From: Myroides sp. WP-1
Lineage (GTDB): Bacteria > Bacteroidota > Bacteroidia > Flavobacteriales > Flavobacteriaceae
Length of the DNA stretch: 64,000 nt
NCBI RefSeq assembly: GCF_014145635.1
Contig: NZ_JACHTC010000015.1
Location: 1-64,000, forward strand
Reading direction: 5' to 3'
Below, piece after piece: positions 24,183-32,787 of the stretch. Every line of letters starts with the position of its first letter. Position 1 is the stretch's first letter. Both the position numbers and the translations under genes were made by a program. The notes beneath the pieces were generated by a model. That model saw only the letters and a program-made list of their open reading frames with translations. It had not been told where the DNA came from and did not search any database.

Positions 24183-26543
24183 TCAATTTGCCCTTGAAGT
24201 CTCTTCAAAGTCAATTGTTTTATCTTTTAAGGAATTCTTTGATTTACCAAACGTATAGGTAGCAGAAAAAGTAATATTTCTACTATCGTAATAATTATCG
24301 AACTGCTGTTGATTTGAGCTAAATTGTTTTTTTCCTTTGGCTCTAAGCTGCTGGAATATGTCATTAACAGCTATATTTAAAGCAAGATTTTTTTTAGAAA
24401 ACAGAAATTTAATTCCTATATCAAATGAAGCCATATTTCTAAGAGAACTATTCCCTTTTTTTGAAGGAAGTCTATGCCAATAATTAACATATAGAAACCT
24501 CTGTTCCGGTTTCAGAATTAACGTATTATTGAGATAATAACTTGAAGCAATTCCTTTTTCTCCAATAATAGTATTCATCTTCGATTTCGCATGTACATAA
24601 GCTAAATTTAAAGAAACGCTATGCTCCAAAAAATCAATCAATGATTTAGTATACATTACATTGAAACCAATACTTTCTTGATTGTAATAATTAAAATAGG
24701 TTGAAACTTCTACACTGTTTTCAAAATTTGATATTTGTCCAAACTCGTTAACTACTTGTTGATAATAAAGGTCTAATGATAGAAAATCATGCAAGAGATA
24801 TCCAAATTCAAAATTGTTATTATAAGATGGCAACAGTAGTGGATTTCCCGTTGAATATGAGTTCGGTGTACTATACCACCTAAAGGGGTCGACTTCTCTA
24901 AAACTAGGTCTATTAATACGCTTAGCATAGGACATATACAGAACATCTGATTCACTAGCATTATACTTTAAATACACAGAAGGAAAAAAGTTGTAATAAT
25001 TTGTTTTTTTTGCTTCATCCATCGACTTTGAAACACCTTGACTAATCGTATATTCATATCGTAATCCTAACTTAAGTTCCCAAGACTTAAAAAATGTTTT
25101 AGCGAAATCTAAATAAGCAGAATAAATATTTTCATTATAAGAAAACACAGCTGATTTAGAAGAATCTTTAAGATAACCCTGAGCTATCCAATTAAAATAT
25201 CCAACATTTGAATTATTGCGCATCACTGCGTATTTCGCACCAAATGAATATAAGCCCCAATTAGTATTCAAAACAAAATCAGCAGTAGCAGAAAGAATCT
25301 GGTAATCAATATCAGAATGAGTTTTGATCACATCGTGATTCAACGTTTTATAAAAATCATCTGTAGTAAGATTAATGGTTGATGTAGAATTACTTTCAAA
25401 ATAATTTAATCCGATATCGACTAAATCATCCTGATCAGATAGTTTACTTTGCGAATATAGATTTAATGTATGCATGGGGTTAGTATTCCTGTGATGCGCT
25501 AAAGTTTTCAGGTCCTTAAATGGTGTAATCTCTTCATAAAAAACAGACCGGTTAGAAACTTCTTTCGTATTAATAGCTGCTCCATAATTATAAATAACTC
25601 CAAGTTTAGTATTAGTAGATAATGCATATCTTAAACTAACATCTATACCAATCCCTTTGTAAAAATCTCTGCGTCTATCCATAGACCTCAAAGATTGCTG
25701 AGCTATAATATCATAGTACTCCTGTGCTTTAATAGACGTATAATATTGTCTTACTGAAAACGACGAACTAATTTTTTCTCCTTGATAATTAAGCGTTAAA
25801 CCATTTGAAAAACTAAAATAGGTTGCTTGTTGCATTGAGCTAGTTACATTGCCATTAAGCCCTTTCTCTGTATTCTTTTTTAATACGATATTAATTAACC
25901 CACTATTACCTTGTGCATCATATTTAGAAGAAGGAGAAGTGATTACCTCAATCCGCTCTATATTTTCAGTACGGATAGTATTCAAATATACTTTGAGTTC
26001 CGTCCCAGTTAAATAAAGGATTGTATCGTCAATTAAGATCCCTACTTTGTTCTTTCCGACAATAGAAACATTTCCATGTCCATCAACTGAGACTAAAGGT
26101 GTAATTGCTAATAACTCTAAAGCACTAGATCCACTTGAATAAATAGATTGAGAAACATTAAATACAATTCGATCTGTCTTCCTTTCTAAAGTTTTTTTCT
26201 TTATTCTTATTTCAATTTCATCAAGATTAGTCGTCTCATTTACAATTAATTCTCCCAAATTAAGATCTTGATCTAACTCAATATCTCTACTAACTAGAGA
26301 AGAACTAAACCACAAAACCTTCAATGCGTAACTTCCTTTTTCTTGATTCAGTGAAAATTCTCCCAAGCTATCCGTATAAGCTTGTGCTACAGGGATGTTA
26401 TCTTTTTTCAATAAAAGGACGGTAACAAATGACAGAGGAAAGCCATCCGTATTGTGAACTTTTCCTCGTAAAGAGAACACTTGTCCAAGTAGATTATGAG
26501 AGAAAAGAATAAGCAATAAGCAATAAAAAATGTTTTTTATCAT
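24183..26543 (-). CDS. Outer-membrane beta-barrel receptor with carboxypeptidase-like domain
   Basis: 786 residues. Signal peptide (FYCLLLILFSHNLLGQ, about 1-20), a carboxypeptidase-regulatory-like domain (RGKVHNTDGFPLSFVTVLLL, about 26-100), then a plug-like domain (about 120-215: VGILIDDTILYLTG, RIEVITSPSSKYDAQG). A long outer-membrane barrel (OMP_b-brl_3 type) follows, ending before a polar C-terminus. It differs from classical SusC proteins in size and plug. Such receptors often sit beside peptide-export ABC genes in Bacteroidota, and here an exporter fragment lies directly downstream. The DNA is more AT-rich than the flanking core genes, which suggests transfer. Ligand unknown. Confidence 0.85.
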   Translation of the reverse strand: MIKNIFYCLLLILFSHNLLGQVFSLRGKVHNTDGFPLSFVTVLLLKKDNIPVAQAYTDSLGEFSLNQEKGSYALKVLWFSSSLVSRDIELDQDLNLGELIVNETTNLDEIEIRIKKKTLERKTDRIVFNVSQSIYSSGSSALELLAITPLVSVDGHGNVSIVGKNKVGILIDDTILYLTGTELKVYLNTIRTENIERIEVITSPSSKYDAQGNSGLINIVLKKNTEKGLNGNVTSSMQQATYFSFSNGLTLNYQGEKISSSFSVRQYYTSIKAQEYYDIIAQQSLRSMDRRRDFYKGIGIDVSLRYALSTNTKLGVIYNYGAAINTKEVSNRSVFYEEITPFKDLKTLAHHRNTNPMHTLNLYSQSKLSDQDDLVDIGLNYFESNSTSTINLTTDDFYKTLNHDVIKTHSDIDYQILSATADFVLNTNWGLYSFGAKYAVMRNNSNVGYFNWIAQGYLKDSSKSAVFSYNENIYSAYLDFAKTFFKSWELKLGLRYEYTISQGVSKSMDEAKKTNYYNFFPSVYLKYNASESDVLYMSYAKRINRPSFREVDPFRWYSTPNSYSTGNPLLLPSYNNNFEFGYLLHDFLSLDLYYQQVVNEFGQISNFENSVEVSTYFNYYNQESIGFNVMYTKSLIDFLEHSVSLNLAYVHAKSKMNTIIGEKGIASSYYLNNTLILKPEQRFLYVNYWHRLPSKKGNSSLRNMASFDIGIKFLFSKKNLALNIAVNDIFQQLRAKGKKQFSSNQQQFDNYYDSRNITFSATYTFGKSKNSLKDKTIDFEETSRAN

Positions 26544-26828
26544 CTAAAAAGGCATTATTGTTATTAATAATACCTAAAACTACAAATAATATTAAATTAT
26601 ATTTAAAATTTTACTAAACAAAAACAAACATTCTCAATCAATCTCTAACTGTATTCAAATAAATCATACTGCGATCTTTAAAAGAGTATCTAGTTAAGAT
26701 AAAATAGAGTGAGAAATTAATTCCTCATAATCAAAATGATTTTTAAAATCTAGTACCTATTTTAATATAGACTTTAGAGGTACAAGTAATTTCAACACAT
26801 AATCACAAAATTTTTATTCATAAGACAT
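26544..26828. other. AT-rich intergenic stretch without recognised gene
   Basis: No coding frame, RNA or repeat could be supported here. It is the upstream region of the receptor gene on the minus strand, and ends where the right 128-bp repeat begins. No convincing TAnnTTTG box was found. Confidence 0.5.
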
Positions 26829-26956
26829 CATCTTCTAACATAAAAAGCAGCAATAAACCCAAGTCTATTGCTGCTTTTTTTATCTTATTAAAATGAGGAT
26901 GTCCTCAAGCTATATATTTGTTATGAACATCCACAGTTTCCGCTCCCACAAGAGCC
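26829..26956 (+). repeat. 128-bp direct repeat, right copy
   Basis: Pair of the repeat at 23676-23803. It holds a fourth copy of the unit terminator hairpin (26842-26886), with the tail of the convergent gene, and runs into the 3' end of the intact FeoB-associated gene. The hairpin can terminate feo transcription on the minus strand. Confidence 0.85.
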
Positions 26957-27055
26957 ACCGCCTTTTTTGTTGTTCTTTTTACCAAAACTCTTTTTGACAA
27001 AATAACCAATGGCAAAAAGCAATAAGGCGTAAACGATAATTTCTTGATAATTCAT
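26921..27055 (-). CDS. FeoB-associated Cys-rich membrane protein
   Basis: A 44-residue protein: one transmembrane helix (YQEIIVYALLLFAIGYFV, about 3-20), then a basic Lys/Asn stretch and the C-terminus GGGSCGSGNCGC with three cysteines. This matches the small Cys-rich proteins found beside feoB in Bacteroidota and Firmicutes, thought to help ferrous iron uptake in the manner of FeoC; the exact role is unknown. The ATG at 27055 lies six bases after the feoB stop, so it is the last gene of feoA-feoB-feo(Cys). It is too short for most ORF searches. Its 3' end is duplicated at 23763-23803. Confidence 0.85.
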   Translation of the reverse strand: MNYQEIIVYALLLFAIGYFVKKSFGKKNNKKGGGSCGSGNCGCS

Positions 27056-27061
27056 ATCGCT

Positions 27062-29170
27062 TTACTTTAAGAGTTGATAGGCTATAAACGCTGCCACATA
27101 AGCGAGAACCGTCATAAAGACCAACTGATAAATGGTCCATTTCCACGATTTTGTTTCTCTACGCACAATCGCTACTGTTGCAGTACATTGCATGGCAAAG
27201 GCATAGAAAAACATCAGAGAAACCCCACTAGCCAAGGTAAATACTTTTTCTCCAGTATCGGGCCATATTTCAGCTGCCATTTTTTGTTTGATACGTCCAT
27301 CTTCGTCATTTTCATCTCCAGAACCTACATTGTAAATCGTTCCTAAAACTCCGACAAAAATTTCACGCCCAACAAAAGACGACAATACAGCAATCCCTAC
27401 TTTCCAATCATATCCCAACGGTTTAATCATCGGTTCGATCGATTTACCAAGTATTCCTATATACGAATTTTCTAAGCGGTAACTGGCAACATATTCGCTC
27501 ATTTCCTCCTCAGACACCTCTTTGTTTTGGTGTACTTGAGCCATGTGCTCTTCTGCATTTTCAAAATTATCACCAGGACCATGCGCCCCTAAAAACCAAA
27601 TGATAATAGACAACACAAAGATGATCTTTCCTGCTCCTACGACGAAAGCTTTAGTCTTTTCGTACATATTCGCCACGACGTTTTTGATAATTGGTGTGCG
27701 GTAATTTGGCATTTCAATAACAAAATACGACTTGCGTTCACTTTTAATGTATTTACTCAATGCCCATGACGACACTAAAGCCGCTAAAAATCCGATGAAG
27801 TAAAACAACGTCAACGTCAATCCTTGCAAACTTAAAAATCCAAATAAACGCGTTTCTGGAATAACTAATGCAATGATAATAATATATACAGGAATACGAG
27901 CAGAACAAGTCGTAAACGGCGTTACTAAGATCGTAATCAATCGCTCTTTAGGGTTCTCAATATTACGTGCAGACATAATCGCTGGAATTGCACAAGCATT
28001 ACCTGAGATTAAAGGCACTACAGATTTTCCACTCAATCCAAACGGACGCATTAATTTATCCATCAAGAAAACCACGCGGCTCATATATCCTGTTTCCTCT
28101 AAAATAGAGATAAACATAAACAAGATGGCGATCTGCGGAATAAATGGCATTACCCCTCCAATACCCGGTACGATACCATCGGCAATCAGATCGGTTAATT
28201 TACCTGGTTCCATTACTTCGTGTACCCATGAACTCAAATTGGCAAATTGTTCGTCAATCCAATCCATCGGAATACTAGACCACTCGAAAATCGCTTGGAA
28301 TACCAACATCATAATACCGAAGAAGATCAAATATCCATATACTTTATGCGTTAGAATTCGATCCACTTTAGAGCGGAGTCCCGTAGCTTTGGATGTATCA
28401 CGCGTATAGGTTTCCTTCAGCGTATCATTGATAAACTGATAGCGCTTGATGGTTTTTTTATGTTGTAATTTTTTAATTTCACTGTCAGACAAATGAATGC
28501 CCTTGGCTTCTATATCTTTCTTTCCAATGTTTCCAATAGTGATATCTTGTGAATAAATCATCCACAATTTAAATACCGAAAAGTTAGAAAAAGTCAAGGC
28601 TAATTTTCCAAAGAAATCCGGATCAACATCCGTTGCATTTAAACAAGGTTCAATGGAGTAATTTTTATAATCAACTACCGCTTGTTTTAATTCTTGAATA
28701 CCCAATTTCTTTTTGGCACTCATTAAAACAATTTTGGTATTCAATTTCTTTTCTAAGGCAGCTACTTGGATGCTAATTCCCTTTTCTTCCATATGATCTG
28801 CCATATTAATGACTAAGATCGTTGGGAAGCCCAATTCTTTCACTTGGGTGAACAGCAATAAATTTCGCTTTAAGTTTTCGATTTCGGCAACAACAACGGC
28901 TACATCTGGATAATCCTCATTAGTCGGATCAAACAATAAATCCAATACAATGCGTTCGTCTTCCGAGCTTGCGTTGATACTATAAGTTCCAGGCAAGTCG
29001 ATGATTGTAGCGGTTACCTCATCGTTTAATTTAGTTGTACCTGACTTTTTATCTACCGTAATACCAGGATAGTTACCGATTTTGTGATTTAAACCTGTTA
29101 AAGCATTGAATACAGAGGTTTTACCCACATTAGGATTACCTATTAGGGCAACTTTAATATCTTTTTTCAT
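27062..29170 (-). CDS. feoB: Ferrous iron transport protein B
   Basis: A 702-residue inner-membrane ferrous iron transporter. The N-terminal G domain shows G1 GNPNVGKTS (around 11-19), switch regions, G3 DLPGTYSI and G4 NMADHMEEKG. A helical regulatory domain follows, then two Gate domains with about eight to ten membrane helices (for example GGVMPFIPQIAILFMFIS and FVGREIFVGVLGTIYNVG). Length is usual for Bacteroidota FeoB. feoA lies 15 bp upstream and the Cys-rich partner six bp downstream. Iron regulation is expected, but no operator was identified. Confidence 0.97.
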   Translation of the reverse strand: MKKDIKVALIGNPNVGKTSVFNALTGLNHKIGNYPGITVDKKSGTTKLNDEVTATIIDLPGTYSINASSEDERIVLDLLFDPTNEDYPDVAVVVAEIENLKRNLLLFTQVKELGFPTILVINMADHMEEKGISIQVAALEKKLNTKIVLMSAKKKLGIQELKQAVVDYKNYSIEPCLNATDVDPDFFGKLALTFSNFSVFKLWMIYSQDITIGNIGKKDIEAKGIHLSDSEIKKLQHKKTIKRYQFINDTLKETYTRDTSKATGLRSKVDRILTHKVYGYLIFFGIMMLVFQAIFEWSSIPMDWIDEQFANLSSWVHEVMEPGKLTDLIADGIVPGIGGVMPFIPQIAILFMFISILEETGYMSRVVFLMDKLMRPFGLSGKSVVPLISGNACAIPAIMSARNIENPKERLITILVTPFTTCSARIPVYIIIIALVIPETRLFGFLSLQGLTLTLFYFIGFLAALVSSWALSKYIKSERKSYFVIEMPNYRTPIIKNVVANMYEKTKAFVVGAGKIIFVLSIIIWFLGAHGPGDNFENAEEHMAQVHQNKEVSEEEMSEYVASYRLENSYIGILGKSIEPMIKPLGYDWKVGIAVLSSFVGREIFVGVLGTIYNVGSGDENDEDGRIKQKMAAEIWPDTGEKVFTLASGVSLMFFYAFAMQCTATVAIVRRETKSWKWTIYQLVFMTVLAYVAAFIAYQLLK

Positions 29171-29185
29171 CTACTCGTTCTCCTA

Positions 29186-29425
29186 CTATTTGAAATTACC
29201 TTCTAAGCTAACCACAATTTCCCTTGCCAATTCTTTGCGAATCGATAGATGTGTATCATTGATACAGAAATAAATAGGATCTCCTAAAGGAGCTACTTCC
29301 AAAAGCTCAACAGCATTACCTGGTAAACATCCCATTTCTAATAATTTTAAAGGAACTTTATGCATATCAAAATCAGCAATAACGCCCTTTTCATTTCTTT
29401 TCAATAAGTCTAACGTTGTATTCAC
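29186..29425 (-). CDS. feoA: Ferrous iron transport protein A
   Basis: About 79 residues with an SH3-like FeoA fold: DLLKRNEKGVIADFD, then LLEMGCLPGNAVELLEVAPLG and a terminal REIVVSL. FeoA binds FeoB and supports its activity. The frame is open upstream to 29560, but that extension crosses a TACTTTTG promoter box (29450-29457) and is not part of the family. A GTG codon at 29425 gives the normal length and sits about 24 bp behind the box, so I prefer it as start. Confidence 0.85.
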   Translation of the reverse strand: MNTTLDLLKRNEKGVIADFDMHKVPLKLLEMGCLPGNAVELLEVAPLGDPIYFCINDTHLSIRKELAREIVVSLEGNFK

Positions 29426-29449
29426 CTTATTTAGATTTAATTCACATTG

Positions 29450-29457
29450 CAAAAGTA
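29450..29457 (-). promoter_or_regulatory. -7 box of the feo operon
   Basis: Minus strand TACTTTTG matches TAnnTTTG and helps fix the GTG start of feoA. Confidence 0.6.
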
Positions 29458-29562
29458 AGGAATAAAAAAAGAATTCGAACACTATTTTGGGATTAATTAG
29501 TCCAAATACTACTAAATCAACGTCTTGTACACACCCTATTTTCAAGGATTTTTCGTCCAACT

Positions 29563-29599
29563 AAAAAAATAGCCAGGTGAAAATTCGACCTGGCTATTC
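29563..29599 (-). terminator. Intrinsic terminator after the SCO1-like gene
   Basis: On the minus strand AATAGCCAGGT and ACCTGGCTATT pair across a nine-base loop, followed by a T-run. It separates the SCO1 gene from feoA. Confidence 0.85.
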
Positions 29600-29618
29600 C
29601 TGTTCTATTATTGATTTT

Positions 29619-30326
29619 TTACTTCGATTTCTTTTCGTGTTCATACAACCACTGGATGTCTTCCCACAACTCTTGCATATTCTTATTTTCAGGGTCTTTG
29701 GTATCGAGATTTGTACCATCATAAAACCCGCGAATTCGTCCTTCACTATCCACTAGAATAAAATTCTCTGTGTGTACCATATCATACATTTCATCCGGTG
29801 ATCCTGTCTTCACGGCTAAATAAGAATTTCTTGCCATAAAGTAGATATCGCGTTTATCTCCAGTGACCAAATTCCAAACCGCATCATCTACCCCTCTTTT
29901 TAACGCATATTCTTTTAATACAGGTACACTATCTATATCCGGTGTGACCGTATGTGATAATAACTTCACTCCGGGTACAGCTTTAATCTTTTCTTGAAGC
30001 CACTCCATGTTATCGCCCATGATTGGACAAATAGTAGGACATGTAGTAAAGAAGAAATCTGCCACGTAAATATGTCCTTCGTAATCTTTGTTGGTAATAG
30101 TATCTCCATTTTGATTGATAAAAGTAAATGGAGCAATGCGATGCCTTTGTTTATTTGCCTCGTGCTGAATTAAACTATCTACCATTTCTGGATTAACCAT
30201 TGAAGGTGTGTATACTGGCAAGCTCTTTCTATATTTTAATGCATTGTAAAACAAAACGAGAATTCCACAACTCATCAAAAAGAAAAATAGAAAGAAATAT
30301 CTATAGCGTTTAAAAAATTGAAACAT
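29619..30326 (-). CDS. SCO1/SenC-family copper chaperone
   Basis: 235 residues with an N-terminal membrane anchor (RYFFLFFFLMSCGILVLF, about 8-25) and a periplasmic thioredoxin-like domain. The copper/redox motif CPTICP (TTCPTICPIMGDN, around 92-104) and the distal His (DMVHTENFILVD) are present, as in Sco1 proteins that assemble the CuA centre of cytochrome oxidase. It starts with TITNKDYEGHIYVADFFF, the usual strand before the motif. It is monocistronic with its own terminator. No oxidase genes are in the window, so the target is inferred from the family. Confidence 0.92.
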   Translation of the reverse strand: MFQFFKRYRYFFLFFFLMSCGILVLFYNALKYRKSLPVYTPSMVNPEMVDSLIQHEANKQRHRIAPFTFINQNGDTITNKDYEGHIYVADFFFTTCPTICPIMGDNMEWLQEKIKAVPGVKLLSHTVTPDIDSVPVLKEYALKRGVDDAVWNLVTGDKRDIYFMARNSYLAVKTGSPDEMYDMVHTENFILVDSEGRIRGFYDGTNLDTKDPENKNMQELWEDIQWLYEHEKKSK

Positions 30327-30525
30327 GATATTTTTGAGTTTCCTACAAACTTACAAATTCCAACCTATAAATACGTTAAAGGGAGCTTAAAACCATCGCT
30401 TACAAAATGTCCTTATTCCTTCCCTATATAATTGTATAAAACCAGCAAATCAATAGAAAAAGGAAGATTTATTCCCAAAAAATCAATTTATAGGTCCAAA
30501 TAGAAATTACTAAAAAGATATTTTC

Positions 30526-30533
30526 TATTTTTG
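30526..30533 (+). promoter_or_regulatory. -7 box of the M13 peptidase gene
   Basis: TATTTTTG matches TAnnTTTG, 36 bp ahead of the ATG. Confidence 0.6.
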
Positions 30534-30568
30534 TTTAAACTTGAATTAAAGTAAAAACTGAAATAAAA

Positions 30569-32635
30569 ATGAAAAAAAGAGTATTATTAACCTCTGGTCT
30601 TGCTCTAGCTTCATTAGTTGCTTGTAAAGATGGCAAAAAAACTGAAGAAGTTGCAGATCAAGAAAATCACGGAATTAACTTAGAATACATGGATCTAAGT
30701 GTAAATCCTGGTGATGACTTTTTCCGTTTTGTAAACGGTACGTGGTATGATAACACAGAAATTCCAAACGACAGAACGCGTTGGGGAAGTTTTGATGAAT
30801 TAAGACAAAACACAGATAAAGACGCTCTAGCTATTTTAAAAGAAGCAGCAGCAGCTCATAATCTAGATGCTAAATCGGATCAAGCTAAAGCAGTTGCTTT
30901 GTTTGAGTCTTACTTAGACAATGCTACGCGTAACAGTGTAGGTGTAACTCCATTAAAACCATACTTGGATCAAATCAACGCGATTCAAAATCCGGCTGAC
31001 GTTACTAAATTAATCAATGATTTAGCAGACGAAGGTGGGTTGGGATTATACTCTTCCTATGTGTATGCAGATATGAAAAACTCAAATGAAAATACCATTT
31101 ATTTAGGTACAGGTTCATTAGGGTTACCTGATCGCGATTATTATGTATTGCAAGATGCAGACATGAAAGAAAAACGCGACCAATATGTGGCACACGTAGC
31201 TCGTATGTTAGAAATGGCTGGTGAGTCAAAGGAAGAGGCAACAGCTGATTCAAAACGCGTACTGGCAATCGAAACAAAGATGGCTGAACCTCGTTTAACA
31301 AGAGTAGAGCGTCGTGATAGCCGTTTAACATACAATCCAATGACGATTGCTGAGCTACAAAAAATTGCTCCAGTAGTAGATTGGACTGCTTATTTTGCAG
31401 CTACAGGATTGAAAAACATCGACAAAGTTGTTGTAGATCAACCTAAATATATGAAAGCATTAAACGACATTTTATCAGCTAAAAACATCGATGATGTAAA
31501 AGCGTATTTAAAATGGACGTTAGTAAACGGTTATGCAAGTACTTTATCTACAGAGATGGAAACTGCAAACTGGGAGTTCTATTCTAAAACATTAGAAGGA
31601 GCTAAAGAACAAAGACCAGCTGAAGAAAGAGCTCTTGCTGTTGTAAACAACACAATTGGAGAAGCTTTAGGTCAATTATACGTGGCTAAAAAATTCCCTG
31701 CTGAAGCGAAAGCGAAAGCACAAGCAATGATCAAAAACGTATTAACAGCATTTGGTGAGCGCATCAAAAACTTACCTTGGATGGCTGAAGAAACGAAAAA
31801 AGGAGCTTTAGAAAAATTAGCTACGACTACCGTTAAAATTGGTTACCCTGACAAATGGGAAGATTATTCTAAAATGGATATCAAATCTCCTGCTAATAAA
31901 GGAAACTATTTCGAAAACATGAGAAATGCATCGAAATGGGAAGTAGCTAAAAATAGAGAAGACTATGGTAAACCTGTAGATAAATCTCGTTGGGGAATGT
32001 CGCCGCAAACGGTAAATGCATATTTCAACCCATTGTATAACGAAATCGTATTCCCTGCAGCTATCTTACAACCTCCTTTCTATGACTATAAAGCAGATGA
32101 GGCGATCAACTACGGTGGTATCGGTGCTGTTATCGGACATGAAATCTCTCATAGCTTTGATGATTCAGGTGCTCGTTACGACAAAAATGGTAACTTGAAC
32201 AACTGGTGGACAGATGCTGATTTAGAAAGATTTACTACACTAGGTGATAAATTAGCTTCTCAATACAGTGCTTTAGAGCCACTTCCAGGTGTTTTTGTAG
32301 ATGGTAAATTTACTTTAGGTGAAAACATTGGAGATTTAGGTGGTGTAAATGCTGCTTACGACGGATTGAAAATCTACTTAAAAGAGAACGGTGATCCAGG
32401 ATTAATCGATGGATATACACCAGAACAACGTTTCTTTATCTCTTGGGGTACAATCTGGAGAACGAAAGCACGTGATGAAGCTGTTAAAAATCAAGTAAAA
32501 ACAGATCCACACGCTCCAGGTTACTATAGAGCCTTTGTTCCTTTACAAAATGTTGATGCTTTCTACGAAGCATTTGATATTAAAGAAACAAACAAGCTTT
32601 ACATCAAACCAGAAGATCGAGTGAAAATTTGGTAA
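30569..32635 (+). CDS. M13-family (neprilysin-like) zinc endopeptidase lipoprotein
   Basis: 688 residues. An N-terminal lipoprotein signal (LTSGLALASLVAC, lipobox Cys at about 19) places it in the periplasm or outer membrane. An M13 N-terminal domain follows, then the zinc catalytic domain. The HExxH motif is in GAVIGHEISHSFDDSGARYD (around 522-541), and the third ligand Glu is in GENIGDLGGVNAAYDG. The substrate-binding NAYFNPLYNEIVFPAAIL is also typical. Family members cleave short peptides. Length fits PepO/neprilysin. Isolated gene with a promoter box and a strong terminator. Confidence 0.95.
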   Translation: MKKRVLLTSGLALASLVACKDGKKTEEVADQENHGINLEYMDLSVNPGDDFFRFVNGTWYDNTEIPNDRTRWGSFDELRQNTDKDALAILKEAAAAHNLDAKSDQAKAVALFESYLDNATRNSVGVTPLKPYLDQINAIQNPADVTKLINDLADEGGLGLYSSYVYADMKNSNENTIYLGTGSLGLPDRDYYVLQDADMKEKRDQYVAHVARMLEMAGESKEEATADSKRVLAIETKMAEPRLTRVERRDSRLTYNPMTIAELQKIAPVVDWTAYFAATGLKNIDKVVVDQPKYMKALNDILSAKNIDDVKAYLKWTLVNGYASTLSTEMETANWEFYSKTLEGAKEQRPAEERALAVVNNTIGEALGQLYVAKKFPAEAKAKAQAMIKNVLTAFGERIKNLPWMAEETKKGALEKLATTTVKIGYPDKWEDYSKMDIKSPANKGNYFENMRNASKWEVAKNREDYGKPVDKSRWGMSPQTVNAYFNPLYNEIVFPAAILQPPFYDYKADEAINYGGIGAVIGHEISHSFDDSGARYDKNGNLNNWWTDADLERFTTLGDKLASQYSALEPLPGVFVDGKFTLGENIGDLGGVNAAYDGLKIYLKENGDPGLIDGYTPEQRFFISWGTIWRTKARDEAVKNQVKTDPHAPGYYRAFVPLQNVDAFYEAFDIKETNKLYIKPEDRVKIW

Positions 32636-32640
32636 TATAC

Positions 32641-32679
32641 AAAAAGGGGAATTTCGAAAAGAAATTCCCCTTTTTTTTG
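32641..32679 (+). terminator. Intrinsic terminator after the M13 peptidase
   Basis: AAGGGGAATTTC-GAAAA-GAAATTCCCCTT is a 12-pair stem followed by a T-run. Confidence 0.9.
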
Positions 32680-32713
32680 TTATGAGTGATCTGTTATGAG
32701 TGATCTGTTATGG
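32680..32713 (+). repeat. GTTATGAGTGATC short repeat, locus 2
   Basis: Two tandem TTATGAGTGATCTG units directly behind the M13 terminator, then TTATGGG. They match the unit behind the nuoN terminator at 21136-21170. Degenerate relatives (GATAACCGTTAACTGTTA) lie at about 32780-32800 and 43738-43775. Confidence 0.6.
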
Positions 32714-32787
32714 GTAAAGTTTACTGAAATATATTATTTTTCTAGAAAATGAAAAATAGGTTTTAGCCGACAAACTTCCGATAACCG

